This document shows positions 7,378 to 16,947 of a stretch of DNA of 64,000 nt, in pieces. Made by a program: the position numbers and the translations under genes. Numbering within the stretch: the first letter of the stretch is position 1; each line of letters opens with the position of its first letter. The notes under the pieces were generated by a model. It made no database searches. It worked only from the letters and a program-made list of their open reading frames with translations, and was not told the DNA's origin. Location: NCBI RefSeq assembly GCF_002234575.2, contig NZ_CP022464.2, positions 5,084,001 through 5,148,000 of the forward strand. Direction: 5' to 3'. Source of the stretch: Enterocloster bolteae (GTDB lineage: Bacteria > Bacillota > Clostridia > Lachnospirales > Lachnospiraceae).

Positions 7378-9528
7378 TTACTCTTCGTCCGGGGGATTGT
7401 TTCCGGTCAAAACAGGCGCGTCCAGCGCCTGCTCCTTTTTCAGCAGGTCCAAAAACGCCTCCACTTTCATCGGCTTTGCAAAGTAGTATCCCTGTCCGTA
7501 TTCGCACTGATATTGACGCAGCAATTCCAGCTGCTCGATGGTTTCGATGCCTTCCGCGAGAGAACATGTCTTTGGCAGTTCCCTGCAAATTTGCATGGCG
7601 TTCTTCATCACTACCCGGCTTTTGATGTTGCTGCCCAATTCCTCCACCAGGGATTTGTCAAATTTGATCTCATTAAATTCCAACATGGTCAGGATGGACA
7701 GGTTGGAGTATTGAGAACCGAAATCGTCCAGTGAAATGGAAAAGCCCTCTCCCAGCAACAGACGCATCAGAGTGAGCAGCTGCCCCGCTTCCAGCTTGCT
7801 GATGCTTTCGGTGACCTCGATGGTAAGCTGCTGTGTCGGCACGTCATAGTCCCGGCAGATCTGGGCCAGCTGCTGCACAATATCGGAAGCCATCAGCGTC
7901 ATCCGGGAAAAGTTGGAGGATATCCGGGTCTTGACCCCTTGCTTTGCCCACTCCCGAAGGTCTGAACAAACGGTTTGGAACACATGCAGATCCAAATGGC
8001 TGATGACACGCTCACGCTCATAATAAGGAATAAACTGATCCGGCGGAATGAGCCGGCCGGAGTCATCCCGTTTCCGAATCAGCGCCTCCGCCCCCATGAT
8101 CCGCCCGGTTTTCAGGCTGATTTGCGGCTGATAGTAAATCACAAAACGGCGGTCGGCGATTTCCCGCAGGATCTCCGTAGCAATGCCGGTTCGGGTGTGC
8201 CCGCCGCCATGCAGAATGGTATGGTAATACCCCTGCTTTTGGGCATACATCAAATCGTCGGCACGCATGATCTCATTGTCGACCGAGATATCGCGGTCCT
8301 TCCAGGTACAGCCGATTGAAACCTCAAAATCCCGGCTTTCCTCGAAATCCCGGCGCAGGCTCTCCGCAAGAGCCTGGAAATCCTCCTGCTTTGTGTTCTC
8401 GCAAAGCACCACAAATTCATCGCCGCCCACACGGAAAGCGTTGCTTTCGGCCCGCGCGCGTAGAATGTCCGCCACGTTTTGAATCACCCGATCCCCGTAC
8501 TCATGGCCGAAGTTGTCGTTGAGCTTCTTCATCCCATTGATGTCGATGTAGATGACACCCAGGGTATGTAACGTACTGCAGGACAGCTGGTTGAGTTTCT
8601 TGATATAGCAATTCCGGTTGCTCACGCCGGTAAGAAGGTCGGTATAGCTCGACCGTTCCAGTTCTTCGATCAGCCGGCGCCGTTCCATTTCGTCCAACAC
8701 GAAGCCGCAGACGCTGCGCAGCAGGGATAAATCCTCCACATTCTCCGTGGGATTGTCCACGCCGAGAAAGCCGATGATTTTCCCCTGTTTCATCAGCGGC
8801 GCGGCCGAAAGGCTTTCGATTCCCTGGTCGTGCAGAATACGGTATTCGTTGGAATCTACCACCAACTCCCGGCCCAGCGATGTGATATAAAATTCCCCGT
8901 CGTGCTCAAACTTGTCGTTCCAATTCGCAATGTATTCCAAGGGGATTTCCTGCAAATTCTCGATTTCACGTGAGACCCCGGGGGCGCACCACTCAAACGT
9001 GTTATAGATGACGTTTTCTCCGTATTCAAAGATATACGCCCGGTCGGCTGCATAAAAACGGCCGATCAGCGCCAGAAACCGATTGACCGCCACCGTGACA
9101 TCCGTCTCGCCGGACAGTGTCTGGATGCAGTCGACCAGCGCTTCCTCCACGCTCAGACGATTGGAAACCCGGTCAAATGTTTCTTTCTGTTCGGTAATAT
9201 CCCGCGCGAATTCCAGCCGGCGGTTTTTCCCCTGGAAGGGAACCAGAATATCGGTGATATCCATCCATCTCTGCAGCTTTTCGTTATAATGCTCCCAACG
9301 GTAGGGGACGTCCAGCTTGAGCTTGTCATTTGTGCAGAATGGGCAGGGCGCGTTCCGGCCCTGAATCAGCTCATAACATTTTTTACCGTAGGCTTCCCGT
9401 GCGTTCAAGCCGCACAGAGAGGCCGCGGCCTGTGTCATATAGAGGATTTCATAAGTGTCCGGATCACTGGCGTAAGCAATCAGATGCTGCTGGTCGATGA
9501 TCGTCTTCTCAAAAAATGATTCCTGCAT
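7378..9528 (-). CDS. PAS-GAF-GGDEF-EAL cyclic-di-GMP signalling protein
   Basis: A 716-residue cytoplasmic protein (no membrane segment). Residues 1-118 form a PAS domain with an unusual Cys cluster (Cys51, Cys62, Cys65 in CPFC). Residues ~125-285 look like a GAF domain. The GGDEF domain (~290-445) has an intact RVGGDEFVVL signature at 368-372. The EAL domain (~455-700) keeps AEALIR (480-485), TIEVTES, SLDDFGSQYSNL and SLAEGIE, with the usual DDFG acids and QGYYFAKP end. It could therefore both make and degrade c-di-GMP, or use one domain as a sensor. Start ATG has CAGGAGG. Lies 77 bp after the hybrid kinase and 52 bp before the truncated response regulator, in one operon. Confidence 0.93.
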   Translation of the reverse strand: MQESFFEKTIIDQQHLIAYASDPDTYEILYMTQAAASLCGLNAREAYGKKCYELIQGRNAPCPFCTNDKLKLDVPYRWEHYNEKLQRWMDITDILVPFQGKNRRLEFARDITEQKETFDRVSNRLSVEEALVDCIQTLSGETDVTVAVNRFLALIGRFYAADRAYIFEYGENVIYNTFEWCAPGVSREIENLQEIPLEYIANWNDKFEHDGEFYITSLGRELVVDSNEYRILHDQGIESLSAAPLMKQGKIIGFLGVDNPTENVEDLSLLRSVCGFVLDEMERRRLIEELERSSYTDLLTGVSNRNCYIKKLNQLSCSTLHTLGVIYIDINGMKKLNDNFGHEYGDRVIQNVADILRARAESNAFRVGGDEFVVLCENTKQEDFQALAESLRRDFEESRDFEVSIGCTWKDRDISVDNEIMRADDLMYAQKQGYYHTILHGGGHTRTGIATEILREIADRRFVIYYQPQISLKTGRIMGAEALIRKRDDSGRLIPPDQFIPYYERERVISHLDLHVFQTVCSDLREWAKQGVKTRISSNFSRMTLMASDIVQQLAQICRDYDVPTQQLTIEVTESISKLEAGQLLTLMRLLLGEGFSISLDDFGSQYSNLSILTMLEFNEIKFDKSLVEELGSNIKSRVVMKNAMQICRELPKTCSLAEGIETIEQLELLRQYQCEYGQGYYFAKPMKVEAFLDLLKKEQALDAPVLTGNNPPDEE

Positions 9529-9605
9529 GGTCTACCTCCTGGATTCATTACGCTCCGTTCATTCCCCAGGAGCTTTTTTGTTCTTTCTATGCAGAGTCTA
9601 ATGGC

Positions 9606-12600
9606 TCACAGCCACGTTTCCAGCACCTGCCGCAGCTGGTCCGGTTCGACAGGCTTCGCCAGATGCCCATTCATGCCCGCATCTTTTGTCTTCTTGCGGT
9701 CGTCGTCAAAGGCGTTGGCCGTCATGGCAATAACCGGAACCGTTTTCACATCGTCACGGGGGAGCGCGCGGATTTGAATAGCCGCCGTACAGCCGTCCAT
9801 CACCGGCATTTGCATATCCATGAAAATCAAATCGTAGGTGCCGGGCCGGGAGGCTTTTATCCTGTCCACCGCGGCTTGCCCGTTTTCCGCCACATCCACG
9901 TTTTCCGGCGGTATGCCGGATTCTACCAGCATTTCTATGGCGACCTCCTGGTTCAGCGCGTTGTCCTCCACCAGCAGGATCCGCTTACCTGCGTAGGAAC
10001 AGCGGGCAGGCTTCCAGGTTTCTGGTTCTTCCATGCCAGCGGCCCCGATAAATTGCTTCAGCTTATACACGAGCCGTGACCGGAACAGCGGCTTGGTGAT
10101 GAAGCCGTTGGCCCCCGCCTCCTTGGCGGCGTCCACCTGGTCTGAGAGGTCGTAGGCTGAAAGCATAATAATAGGGAGGCTGTTTCCGACCTTTTCCCGG
10201 ATTTGCCGGGCAGTTTCCACACCGTCGAGCCCCGGCATCCGGTAGTCAAGAAGTACGGCGAAATAGTCCTGATACACCGCGTGCGCGGCTTCCACCTCGG
10301 AGATAGCCGTCTGGCCGTCACTGACGCTTTTCGCCGTCATCTGCAGTTCCTCCAGCCGTTCGCAGGTGTTGCGGCAGGCGATTTCGTCGTCGTCCACCAC
10401 CAGGACACGCAGACCGGCCAGCACGCCGTCGTCGATTTTGACCTCCTGCACTCGAAGATAGACCGACACGGTGAACCGGCTGCCTTTTCCATAGGTGCTC
10501 TCAACCTCAATTGTACCGCCCATCAGTTCAGCAATTTTCTTGCAGATGGACATACCCAGCCCTGTTCCCTGCACCGCCTGGATTTTGGCGTCGTCCGCCC
10601 GTTCAAAGGGCTCGAATACCCGGGCGAGAAACTCCGGCTTCATGCCAATGCCGGTATCCGAGACTACAAACTCGTAATAAGCCATATCGGTCTGTTCCGA
10701 GGGCTTTTCGTTGATTTCCAGCGTGATACTCCCGCCCTCAGGCGTGTATTTCACGGCGTTGGACAGTAAATTGAGCAGCAGCTGTTGCAGGCGCTGCAAA
10801 TCGCTGACGACCGTTTCGTGTGTGATTCTATTGGCATAGGTTTTGAACCTCAGGTTTTTCTCGCCCAGCTGCGGCTGTACCATGTTGACCACGCCCTGTA
10901 CCAGCTCCGCCAGGTTGACTTCCTCCTCTGCCAGCAGCATCTGGCCGCTTTCGACCTTGGAGGTATCCAGCACCTCGTTGATCAGGCTGATCAGGAGGTC
11001 GTTGGAAAGCATGATTTTGTCGGTACTGTCCAAGACCCGTTCAGGGTCGTAGACATGAGACTTGATAATCCTGGCCATCCCCTGAATGGCGTTGAGCGGC
11101 GTTCTCAGATCGTGGCTCATCCTGGACAAGAAGTCCGACTTGGCCCGGTTCGCGTGTTTCGCCGCTTCCAGCGCGTCCTGCAGGGCCGTCTTCTGTTCGG
11201 TCAGCTTTTTCTGCATTACCCGCAGCTCGGTGACGTCGGTGACATCGATGAATACGGTCAGATAGACCGGGTCGTCGGCAATGGAATCAATGCAGGTGCT
11301 GTGGATGCTGAACCACCGCTCCCGGGTGTACCGATCCCTTAAGCATATCGTCCCATCAAAGGGTTTTCCCTGTCGGAAGCTTTCATGGCTGGCCTCAATC
11401 ATCGTCCGGCTCTCCGGCTCCAGCACAGAATAGATATCGAAAGAATCCAGCTTGCCTGTATCCACATTGAATATATCCGTAATACGGTCGCTGGCGTCGG
11501 CCATGACAATTTTATCCGGAAGGATGCGGTGCTTGACGATAAATCCCGGGATGTTGTCGTAGGCGACGGCCTTTTCCTGCTGGATCTGCATCAGCTCCGT
11601 GACGTCCACCATGGTGGTATAGGCCATCTGCTTACCGTCCTGGTATTCGTCGGTGAAAAAGCCTGTCATCTTGACCCAACGGGTGGAGCCGTCGGGGATC
11701 CTCAGCGGGACAAAAAGCTCATAGCTCCTTTTTCCCGCTTCGGTTATTTCCTGAACCTTTTCATGGATTTTGTTCCAGCTGTTCTTGTTTTCCGCAAAAT
11801 ACTCGTCGCAGTGGTTGTGGAACAGCGTCTCATATTCCGTCTTGGAGTATCCAATCAAATCATAATAGAAGTCGTTGGCCCAGACCAATGTGAAATGCTT
11901 GTCCACCAGATGCAGGCTGACGCTGACTTCCATGGCCCGCATCAGCATTTCCTGTTCATTTTTCATCTGAACCAGCTCGGTCACGTCCATCATGACCGTG
12001 TAGGTGCTGCGGTAACCGTCGATATATTCGTCCGTAAAGTAGCTGAACAGCTTGACCCAGAAGCTGGAACCGTCCTCATGCTTCATACGGGTAATAATAT
12101 CATATTGATCTTTGCCGTTTTCCAACACATCCGCAACCGTGGCCGTAAGCTGTTCCCATCCTTCGGGATTGTTTTGATAATACTCGTCGGGATGATTGTG
12201 GAACAGGGATTCATATTTTTCCTTCGGATAGCCGATCAGTTGATAGTAATACTCGTTGGCCCAGACACAAGTATAGTGTTCATCCACCATGTGCTTACTG
12301 ACGCTGACCTTCAGGATGCTCATGAGCATTTCCTGTTCGTGGACCATCTGCTCCAGTGTCTGCTGTGTGTGTTCCTGCTCCAGCTGCGCTTCCATCATTT
12401 CGGTGACGTCGGTCAAAGTGGTGTAGGCCACTTGGTACCCGTCGACATACTCGTCCGTAAACGCTGCCTGCAGCTTGACCCAAAGGGAACAGCCGTCCGA
12501 AGTGACCAGCCGCACGCAGATGGAATTCCCCTTTTCTCCATTGGCGCGCGCGTCCCTGACTGACTTTTCAAGGGCTTGGTAGCCCTCCGGATTGTTATAG

Positions 12601-12818
12601 AAATATTCGTCCGGGCAGTTGTGGAACCGGGTTGCGAACTCCTCCTGCGAGTAACCGATCAGGCTATAAAAAAAGTCATTGGCCCAAATCAGCGTGAAAT
12701 GACCGTCCAGCAGATGCTTGCTGATTCCGACACTCAGCAAGCCCACCAGGATACGGTATTCATAATCAGTTCCCGCCTGTTTTTCCCACTGTTTTACAGT
12801 CTCTTCGTTCTCCAGCAT
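9606..12818 (-). CDS. Soluble hybrid histidine kinase, four PAS, HisKA, HATPase, two receivers
   Basis: A 1070-residue protein without membrane segments. Three tandem PAS units (~20-140, 155-280, 285-405) are clear internal duplications: each has a WAN-(D/E)-(F/Y) motif, an FHN-x-x-DEY motif and an FTDEY-x-DG motif. A fourth, different PAS (~410-525) follows. HisKA carries the phospho-His in SHDLRTPLNAIQG; the HATPase has LLLNLLSNAVKYTPEGG, DTGIGM and GTGLGMSI. Two receivers follow (Asp in LLDYRMPGLDG and FMDMQMPVMDG). The ATG at 12818 is chosen: GGAGGAG precedes it, and it starts 4 bp after the Hpt stop. It should phosphorelay through its receivers to the Hpt protein encoded just upstream. 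Confidence 0.93.
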   Translation of the reverse strand: MLENEETVKQWEKQAGTDYEYRILVGLLSVGISKHLLDGHFTLIWANDFFYSLIGYSQEEFATRFHNCPDEYFYNNPEGYQALEKSVRDARANGEKGNSICVRLVTSDGCSLWVKLQAAFTDEYVDGYQVAYTTLTDVTEMMEAQLEQEHTQQTLEQMVHEQEMLMSILKVSVSKHMVDEHYTCVWANEYYYQLIGYPKEKYESLFHNHPDEYYQNNPEGWEQLTATVADVLENGKDQYDIITRMKHEDGSSFWVKLFSYFTDEYIDGYRSTYTVMMDVTELVQMKNEQEMLMRAMEVSVSLHLVDKHFTLVWANDFYYDLIGYSKTEYETLFHNHCDEYFAENKNSWNKIHEKVQEITEAGKRSYELFVPLRIPDGSTRWVKMTGFFTDEYQDGKQMAYTTMVDVTELMQIQQEKAVAYDNIPGFIVKHRILPDKIVMADASDRITDIFNVDTGKLDSFDIYSVLEPESRTMIEASHESFRQGKPFDGTICLRDRYTRERWFSIHSTCIDSIADDPVYLTVFIDVTDVTELRVMQKKLTEQKTALQDALEAAKHANRAKSDFLSRMSHDLRTPLNAIQGMARIIKSHVYDPERVLDSTDKIMLSNDLLISLINEVLDTSKVESGQMLLAEEEVNLAELVQGVVNMVQPQLGEKNLRFKTYANRITHETVVSDLQRLQQLLLNLLSNAVKYTPEGGSITLEINEKPSEQTDMAYYEFVVSDTGIGMKPEFLARVFEPFERADDAKIQAVQGTGLGMSICKKIAELMGGTIEVESTYGKGSRFTVSVYLRVQEVKIDDGVLAGLRVLVVDDDEIACRNTCERLEELQMTAKSVSDGQTAISEVEAAHAVYQDYFAVLLDYRMPGLDGVETARQIREKVGNSLPIIMLSAYDLSDQVDAAKEAGANGFITKPLFRSRLVYKLKQFIGAAGMEEPETWKPARCSYAGKRILLVEDNALNQEVAIEMLVESGIPPENVDVAENGQAAVDRIKASRPGTYDLIFMDMQMPVMDGCTAAIQIRALPRDDVKTVPVIAMTANAFDDDRKKTKDAGMNGHLAKPVEPDQLRQVLETWL

Positions 12819-12822
12819 AGCA

Positions 12823-13185
12823 TTATGCCTCCTCCAGTAACCGGATGATTTCGATAAATCCCGTATCGGCGTCCCGTATCTTTGCACAGGAGGCCACAGC
12901 TTCCACATATTGCTCCGCCCGCAGCAAGGCCACAGTATCCGAACGGGCGTTTGACAGAGGAATCAACCCCAGATTCCCGGCTACACCCTTGAGCGTGTGC
13001 GCCGCCGCCAGCAATGCCGCCCAGTCGTTTGCCTGCAGTGCGGGCTCGATTTGTTTATAGGTTTCATCTTGCGGGAACATCCGCAGGATCTTTTGATACA
13101 GGCTGATGTTCCCGGACAAGCGCCGCAGCGCTCCATCCGAATCCGCACCGGCTTCCTTGAGGGCTGTCATCCAGTTCGTTACCAT
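12823..13185 (-). CDS. Hpt (histidine phosphotransfer) protein
   Basis: A 120-residue single-domain Hpt protein; the phospho-accepting His lies in AAHTLKGVAGNLG (about residue 62). The second ATG (13185) is preferred because AAAGGAG sits 9 nt before it; a frame extension of 10 codons upstream lacks a site. It heads the operon Hpt-hybrid kinase-GGDEF/EAL-receiver, so it probably shuttles phosphate between the kinase receivers and the stand-alone receiver at the operon end. Confidence 0.9.
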   Translation of the reverse strand: MVTNWMTALKEAGADSDGALRRLSGNISLYQKILRMFPQDETYKQIEPALQANDWAALLAAAHTLKGVAGNLGLIPLSNARSDTVALLRAEQYVEAVASCAKIRDADTGFIEIIRLLEEA

Positions 13186-13398
13186 CGTAGATTTCTCCTT
13201 TTTTACCTTGCTCATTACTTTATCAGTTTATTATAACAGAATGCAACAAAAAGTGCAATGTTGTATCAGTCTTGAGTTTTTGTCAAGTCTGGCTTTCTCC
13301 TCAAAGCCGTGCTATAATGAGATATCAAGAAAGGTGCGGAAACGTTCCTGTCCGTTCTACTGTTTCACCACTGCCTGTCAATAGAAAACATCGCATAA

Positions 13399-13539
13399 AT
13401 GGCGGGCGTAGAGGAACGGGATATCGAGAACATATTTGCCTATCCGGACAAACAGGTCGGTGAAACCGTCAAATACAAGGTTGCCGTCACCGTTATGGGG
13501 CTGCGCTTCTTTTTAAAAGAATGCAGGCCTAAAGGATAG
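13399..13539 (+). CDS. Possible 46-residue leader ORF before the GntR-type gene
   Basis: An ATG-started frame of 46 codons ending 12 bp before the ribosome site of the double-GntR gene. The composition (MAGVEERDIENIFAYPDKQV at the start) is protein-like, but no convincing Shine-Dalgarno sequence precedes it and no family is recognised. It could be a leader peptide or a gene fragment. The rest of the 380-bp divergent gap (13186-13398) shows no other gene and must hold the Hpt-operon promoter. Confidence 0.3.
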   Translation: MAGVEERDIENIFAYPDKQVGETVKYKVAVTVMGLRFFLKECRPKG

Positions 13540-13565
13540 AGGGTCTATCAGAAGGAGGAGTTGCG

Positions 13566-14984
13566 GTGCAAAACAGCAGCATGACCGACATTATCTACGA
13601 TTATTTTTATTCCCGCATCCTGTTCGGTTATTTTCTTCCGGGGGACCAGCTCCCCTCCATCAGCTATATCTGTCGTCAGTTTCAGGTGAGCGCCCTGATT
13701 GTACGGACCGCTTTCGCCAGACTGCGGGAGGAGGGCATGCTTGAAACCATTGAACGCAAAGGCAGCACCGTCACTTACCGGCCCGGCAAAGAGCAGGGGA
13801 GGCTGTACCGGGAATCCTTTCTTTCCCGCAGGGAGGGTATGGAGGACATCTGCCGGCATTCCGATATTATCTTCGGCTCCATGGCCCAAGTCTATATGCA
13901 AAAACAAACCGAGGATTCCATCCATCAAATCCGGACGCAGCTGAAAAAGAGGAAAGGTCATCCCGCCAAGCAAATCACCATGTTCTACGCCGAAGCGATG
14001 CAGCCACTGAACAACCCGTTGGCTATCAACCTGCACTGGGAGATTGTCCGCTACCTCCGGATTCCCTATTTCGAGGCTGCTAATTTCGGCGACACAGGAA
14101 TTCAGGCGGAGGACCATATCGAACGGATGCTGACACTGATTGAGGCGGGAAACGCGGAAAAAGCGGTAGAAGTCATGCAGGCGTTCAACCGGGACGGGCC
14201 GCGGTTGTTCATCAAGGGCCTGCCGTTTATGATGAACGGGGAGCCGCCAGTGGAACAAATCCCATTCAAATGGCAGATTTACCGGGAGCATCCGCAGCTT
14301 TGCTATACGCTGGCTGCGGAACTGATGAGCAAAATCGACGCTCAGGCTTACAAGCAGGGGGAGTTTCTTCCCTCCTGCCAGGCGCTGGCGCAGGAATACG
14401 GCGTTTCTCTTATCACCATGCGGCGGACGCTGGAGCTTTTAAACAATATCTGTGTGACCGAAACGCTTAACGGCGTTGGAACCCGGGTGCTTTCTGGAAA
14501 GTCTGCTGGAATGCCCAAGCTTTTCCAGCCAATCCAGAAGATTCTTGTTTTGTATCTGCAGGCTCTGCAGATTGGAGCCCTGTCCTGCCATGACGTTGCC
14601 ATACACACTCTGTCTTCGCTTGATGACGATGGCTATGACACGCTCGACCGGATAATTGGCCGGCATATAGAAGAACGCAGGGCATTCCTGCTGGCGGAAA
14701 CCTGCCTGCGCTTTATCGGCGGGCACAGTCCCTCTGCTTTTGTTAAGGAGGTTTACCATCAGCTTTACCACCTGCTCCTGTGGGGACATGCCCTGCATTT
14801 CTTCTCTCAAAAGATGGACGCCAGCCAAACGCACGAGGCCTATGCCCACAAGCTGCGGGATGCGCTCAGCCGCCGGGATGCGGAGAGCTTTGCCTCCCAG
14901 TATGCCGAGCTGATGGGCCTGTTCCTCAAGGGGACGAAGCTTCTACTTTTGCAGCTTGGTTTTGAGGAGCAACAGTTGGTATAG
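13566..14984 (+). CDS. Regulator with two GntR-type winged-helix domains
   Basis: A 472-residue protein with GTG start (AAGGAGG 7 nt upstream). Residues ~5-75 form a GntR winged helix (DYFYSRILFGYFLPGDQLPS, then ICRQFQVSALIVRTAFARLR and a wing). A second, related winged helix appears at ~240-310 (LAAELMSKIDAQAYKQGEFL, LAQEYGVSLITMRRTLELLN). The remaining segments (~80-235 and 315-470) are helical, without an aminotransferase, FCD or UTRA pattern that I recognise. Two DNA-binding domains in one chain suggest it can bind a doubled operator or two sites as a monomer. Divergent from the Hpt-kinase operon, which it probably regulates. Confidence 0.82.
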   Translation: MQNSSMTDIIYDYFYSRILFGYFLPGDQLPSISYICRQFQVSALIVRTAFARLREEGMLETIERKGSTVTYRPGKEQGRLYRESFLSRREGMEDICRHSDIIFGSMAQVYMQKQTEDSIHQIRTQLKKRKGHPAKQITMFYAEAMQPLNNPLAINLHWEIVRYLRIPYFEAANFGDTGIQAEDHIERMLTLIEAGNAEKAVEVMQAFNRDGPRLFIKGLPFMMNGEPPVEQIPFKWQIYREHPQLCYTLAAELMSKIDAQAYKQGEFLPSCQALAQEYGVSLITMRRTLELLNNICVTETLNGVGTRVLSGKSAGMPKLFQPIQKILVLYLQALQIGALSCHDVAIHTLSSLDDDGYDTLDRIIGRHIEERRAFLLAETCLRFIGGHSPSAFVKEVYHQLYHLLLWGHALHFFSQKMDASQTHEAYAHKLRDALSRRDAESFASQYAELMGLFLKGTKLLLLQLGFEEQQLV

Positions 14985-15065
14985 GGCAGGATTTTCCGGC
15001 GGGTTATCAAACTTCAGAAGTTTGCCGGCAGGGCGGAAGAGTGATCCTTTTCCGCCTCACAACGG

Positions 15066-15104
15066 AAAACGCCGCCCCTTCTCTCCATTGGGCGGCGTTT
15101 TCTG
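15066..15104 (+). terminator. Strong rho-independent terminator
   Basis: AAAACGCCGCCC (15066-15077) pairs perfectly with GGGCGGCGTTTT (15090-15101), then TCTG. It ends the GntR-type gene; its A-tract on the other side lets it work in both directions for the convergent kinase gene. Confidence 0.85.
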
Positions 15105-15165
15105 TCATGTGATAGCTTTTATTATTTAATTTTTTGCCCGTGTGATGGGCTTTTTTGCAGTTTTC

Positions 15166-16947
15166 CTATTTTATATAACCCTCAGCATCCTCTGCACCAG
15201 ATATGCAGACACCTGCACCCAGTATCTTTTTTCCAACAATGAGATAGACGGTACAGCCCTTCCCGGGGCTGGAATCAATCTGGAGGCCATAATCCGGACC
15301 ATAATAAAGTTTAAGGCGTTCGTCCACATTTTTCAGGCCCACACTGCCTTTCCCTTTCCTCTTACCGGTCTGCGGCTCTTCAGGATCAAATCCCACCCCG
15401 TTATCCGCCACCGTGAATATGAGCCTTTCACCCATCTCCTTCACTGTCACTGTAACATAGCCGGGACCGTCCAATGGTTTGATGCCATGGTAAATACTGT
15501 TCTCCACAACCGGCTGAAGAATAATCTTTGGAACCGTATAATCCGACAGCTCATCTGCTTCGCCAATCTCATAGTTTAACTTATCTCCATACCGCTCCTT
15601 TTGGATATAGAGGTACTGCCGCATATGATCCAGTTCATCGGCCACGGAGACCAGTTCTCTCCCACCGTTTAAGGAGAGGCGGAAGAAAGCAGCCAGGGAT
15701 TTTGTAAGGGCTATCACTCTTTCGCTGTCATTAAACTCAGCCATCCAGACAATCGTGTCCAGGGTATTGTAAAGGAAATGGGGATTAATCTGGCTGACCA
15801 GGACGTTTAATTCGGAATGGCGCAGCGTCTCTTCTTTCTCCTTAATCTCATCCATCAAAGCCCGGATACGGCGTATCATACGGTTATAATTTCCCGCCAG
15901 AAGTTCCACTTCATAAAAGCTGTTCCTGTGCACGGAAATCTCCGTGAGTTTTTCTATTTCACTCATCCCACGCTCTAAATCAGCCATGGGAGCGGCTAAT
16001 CGCCGTGTAAAAAGAATTCCAATGAACAGCACGGCCAGAAAAAGCAGACCGCCGGTTAAAAGTAATGCCTCAAACAGCTGCTGCTCCAGCATTTTCAGAT
16101 TATCCAGGGAAACCACGCCAACCATGGTCCAGCCGGCATTTTCAATGTTGGTCCGGTAAGTCAGTTGATTCTGCCTCTTATTATAAACGTCCTCTGCTTT
16201 CAGGATTTCCAAAAGCTGCCGCTTCTTTTCGGGATCAGAAAAGTAGCTGGTGTCTTTGTGATAAACCGGCTCCCCCTTATCGTTTAAAAGAAAAACATAC
16301 CCTTCTTTTCCAAGATTTAATCTGCGCAAATGGTCCTCAATGACGCTGTACCTCATATCCATCAGGAGGACGCCAAGGTTTTCACCGGAGCTGTCCGTGA
16401 TTTCCGTACTCACGGAGATTACCCAATTGTCCTTGTCGGCGGAAAAACTCTGCATTCTGGCGCCGGTGAGCACCGGCATGGTATTATGGATTGCATCCGT
16501 GTACCAACCTTCCTTCATCATATCTTCAGAGACCGACATATCCAGATTTTCCTCATTAGAAAGGATGCGCCCATCCTTGGACACCACCACGAGCGACTTG
16601 ATGTAAGCATCATTACTAAGAATCGTCATAATCTGCCCCATCAGATCTGGCTCCGGAGCATCTTCCTTTCCGGAGAGATATTGCCGGAGCATGGGATCCG
16701 CCGCAAAGACATTGGACTCCCCTTTTATTCGGGCAATGTAGGTAGAAATATTGGCACCGCTCATCTCCAGCTGATCACGTGTCTTTAAAACCGTTTCATC
16801 CATCATCAGATTGGCCGCAAAAAAGTAGATAGCCCCGCTGAGCACCATCACAATCATCAGACCGGCAGCCAGATAAAACATGGATATCTGCACACCGAAC
16901 CTGCGGAACCAGCTCTTAATGCTGATTTTTTTTGCTTTACCTGCCAT
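15166..16947 (-). CDS. YesM-type sensor histidine kinase
   Basis: A 593-residue membrane kinase. TM1 at ~21-43, an extracytoplasmic dCACHE-like sensor (~45-290, with VVVSKDGRILSNEE and KEGYVFLLNDKGEPVYH), TM2 at ~300-320, HAMP to ~375, the His_kinase box SQINPHFLYNTLDTIVWM at ~390 and an HATPase (VVENSIYHG, DNGVGF, GSVGLKNVDERL). The ATG at 16947 overlaps the response-regulator stop by 11 bp; longer in-frame extension is inside that gene. Pairs with the AraC-type regulator. No ABC sugar transporter is adjacent, unusual for YesMN systems; the neighbours are sulfoxide-repair genes. Confidence 0.92.
   Translation of the reverse strand: MAGKAKKISIKSWFRRFGVQISMFYLAAGLMIVMVLSGAIYFFAANLMMDETVLKTRDQLEMSGANISTYIARIKGESNVFAADPMLRQYLSGKEDAPEPDLMGQIMTILSNDAYIKSLVVVSKDGRILSNEENLDMSVSEDMMKEGWYTDAIHNTMPVLTGARMQSFSADKDNWVISVSTEITDSSGENLGVLLMDMRYSVIEDHLRRLNLGKEGYVFLLNDKGEPVYHKDTSYFSDPEKKRQLLEILKAEDVYNKRQNQLTYRTNIENAGWTMVGVVSLDNLKMLEQQLFEALLLTGGLLFLAVLFIGILFTRRLAAPMADLERGMSEIEKLTEISVHRNSFYEVELLAGNYNRMIRRIRALMDEIKEKEETLRHSELNVLVSQINPHFLYNTLDTIVWMAEFNDSERVIALTKSLAAFFRLSLNGGRELVSVADELDHMRQYLYIQKERYGDKLNYEIGEADELSDYTVPKIILQPVVENSIYHGIKPLDGPGYVTVTVKEMGERLIFTVADNGVGFDPEEPQTGKRKGKGSVGLKNVDERLKLYYGPDYGLQIDSSPGKGCTVYLIVGKKILGAGVCISGAEDAEGYIK

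Noticed and set aside
11385..12563. A 392-codon plus-strand open frame
   Set aside because: It is antisense to the hybrid kinase PAS region, lacks a ribosome site and mirrors the duplicated PAS units; a composition artefact.
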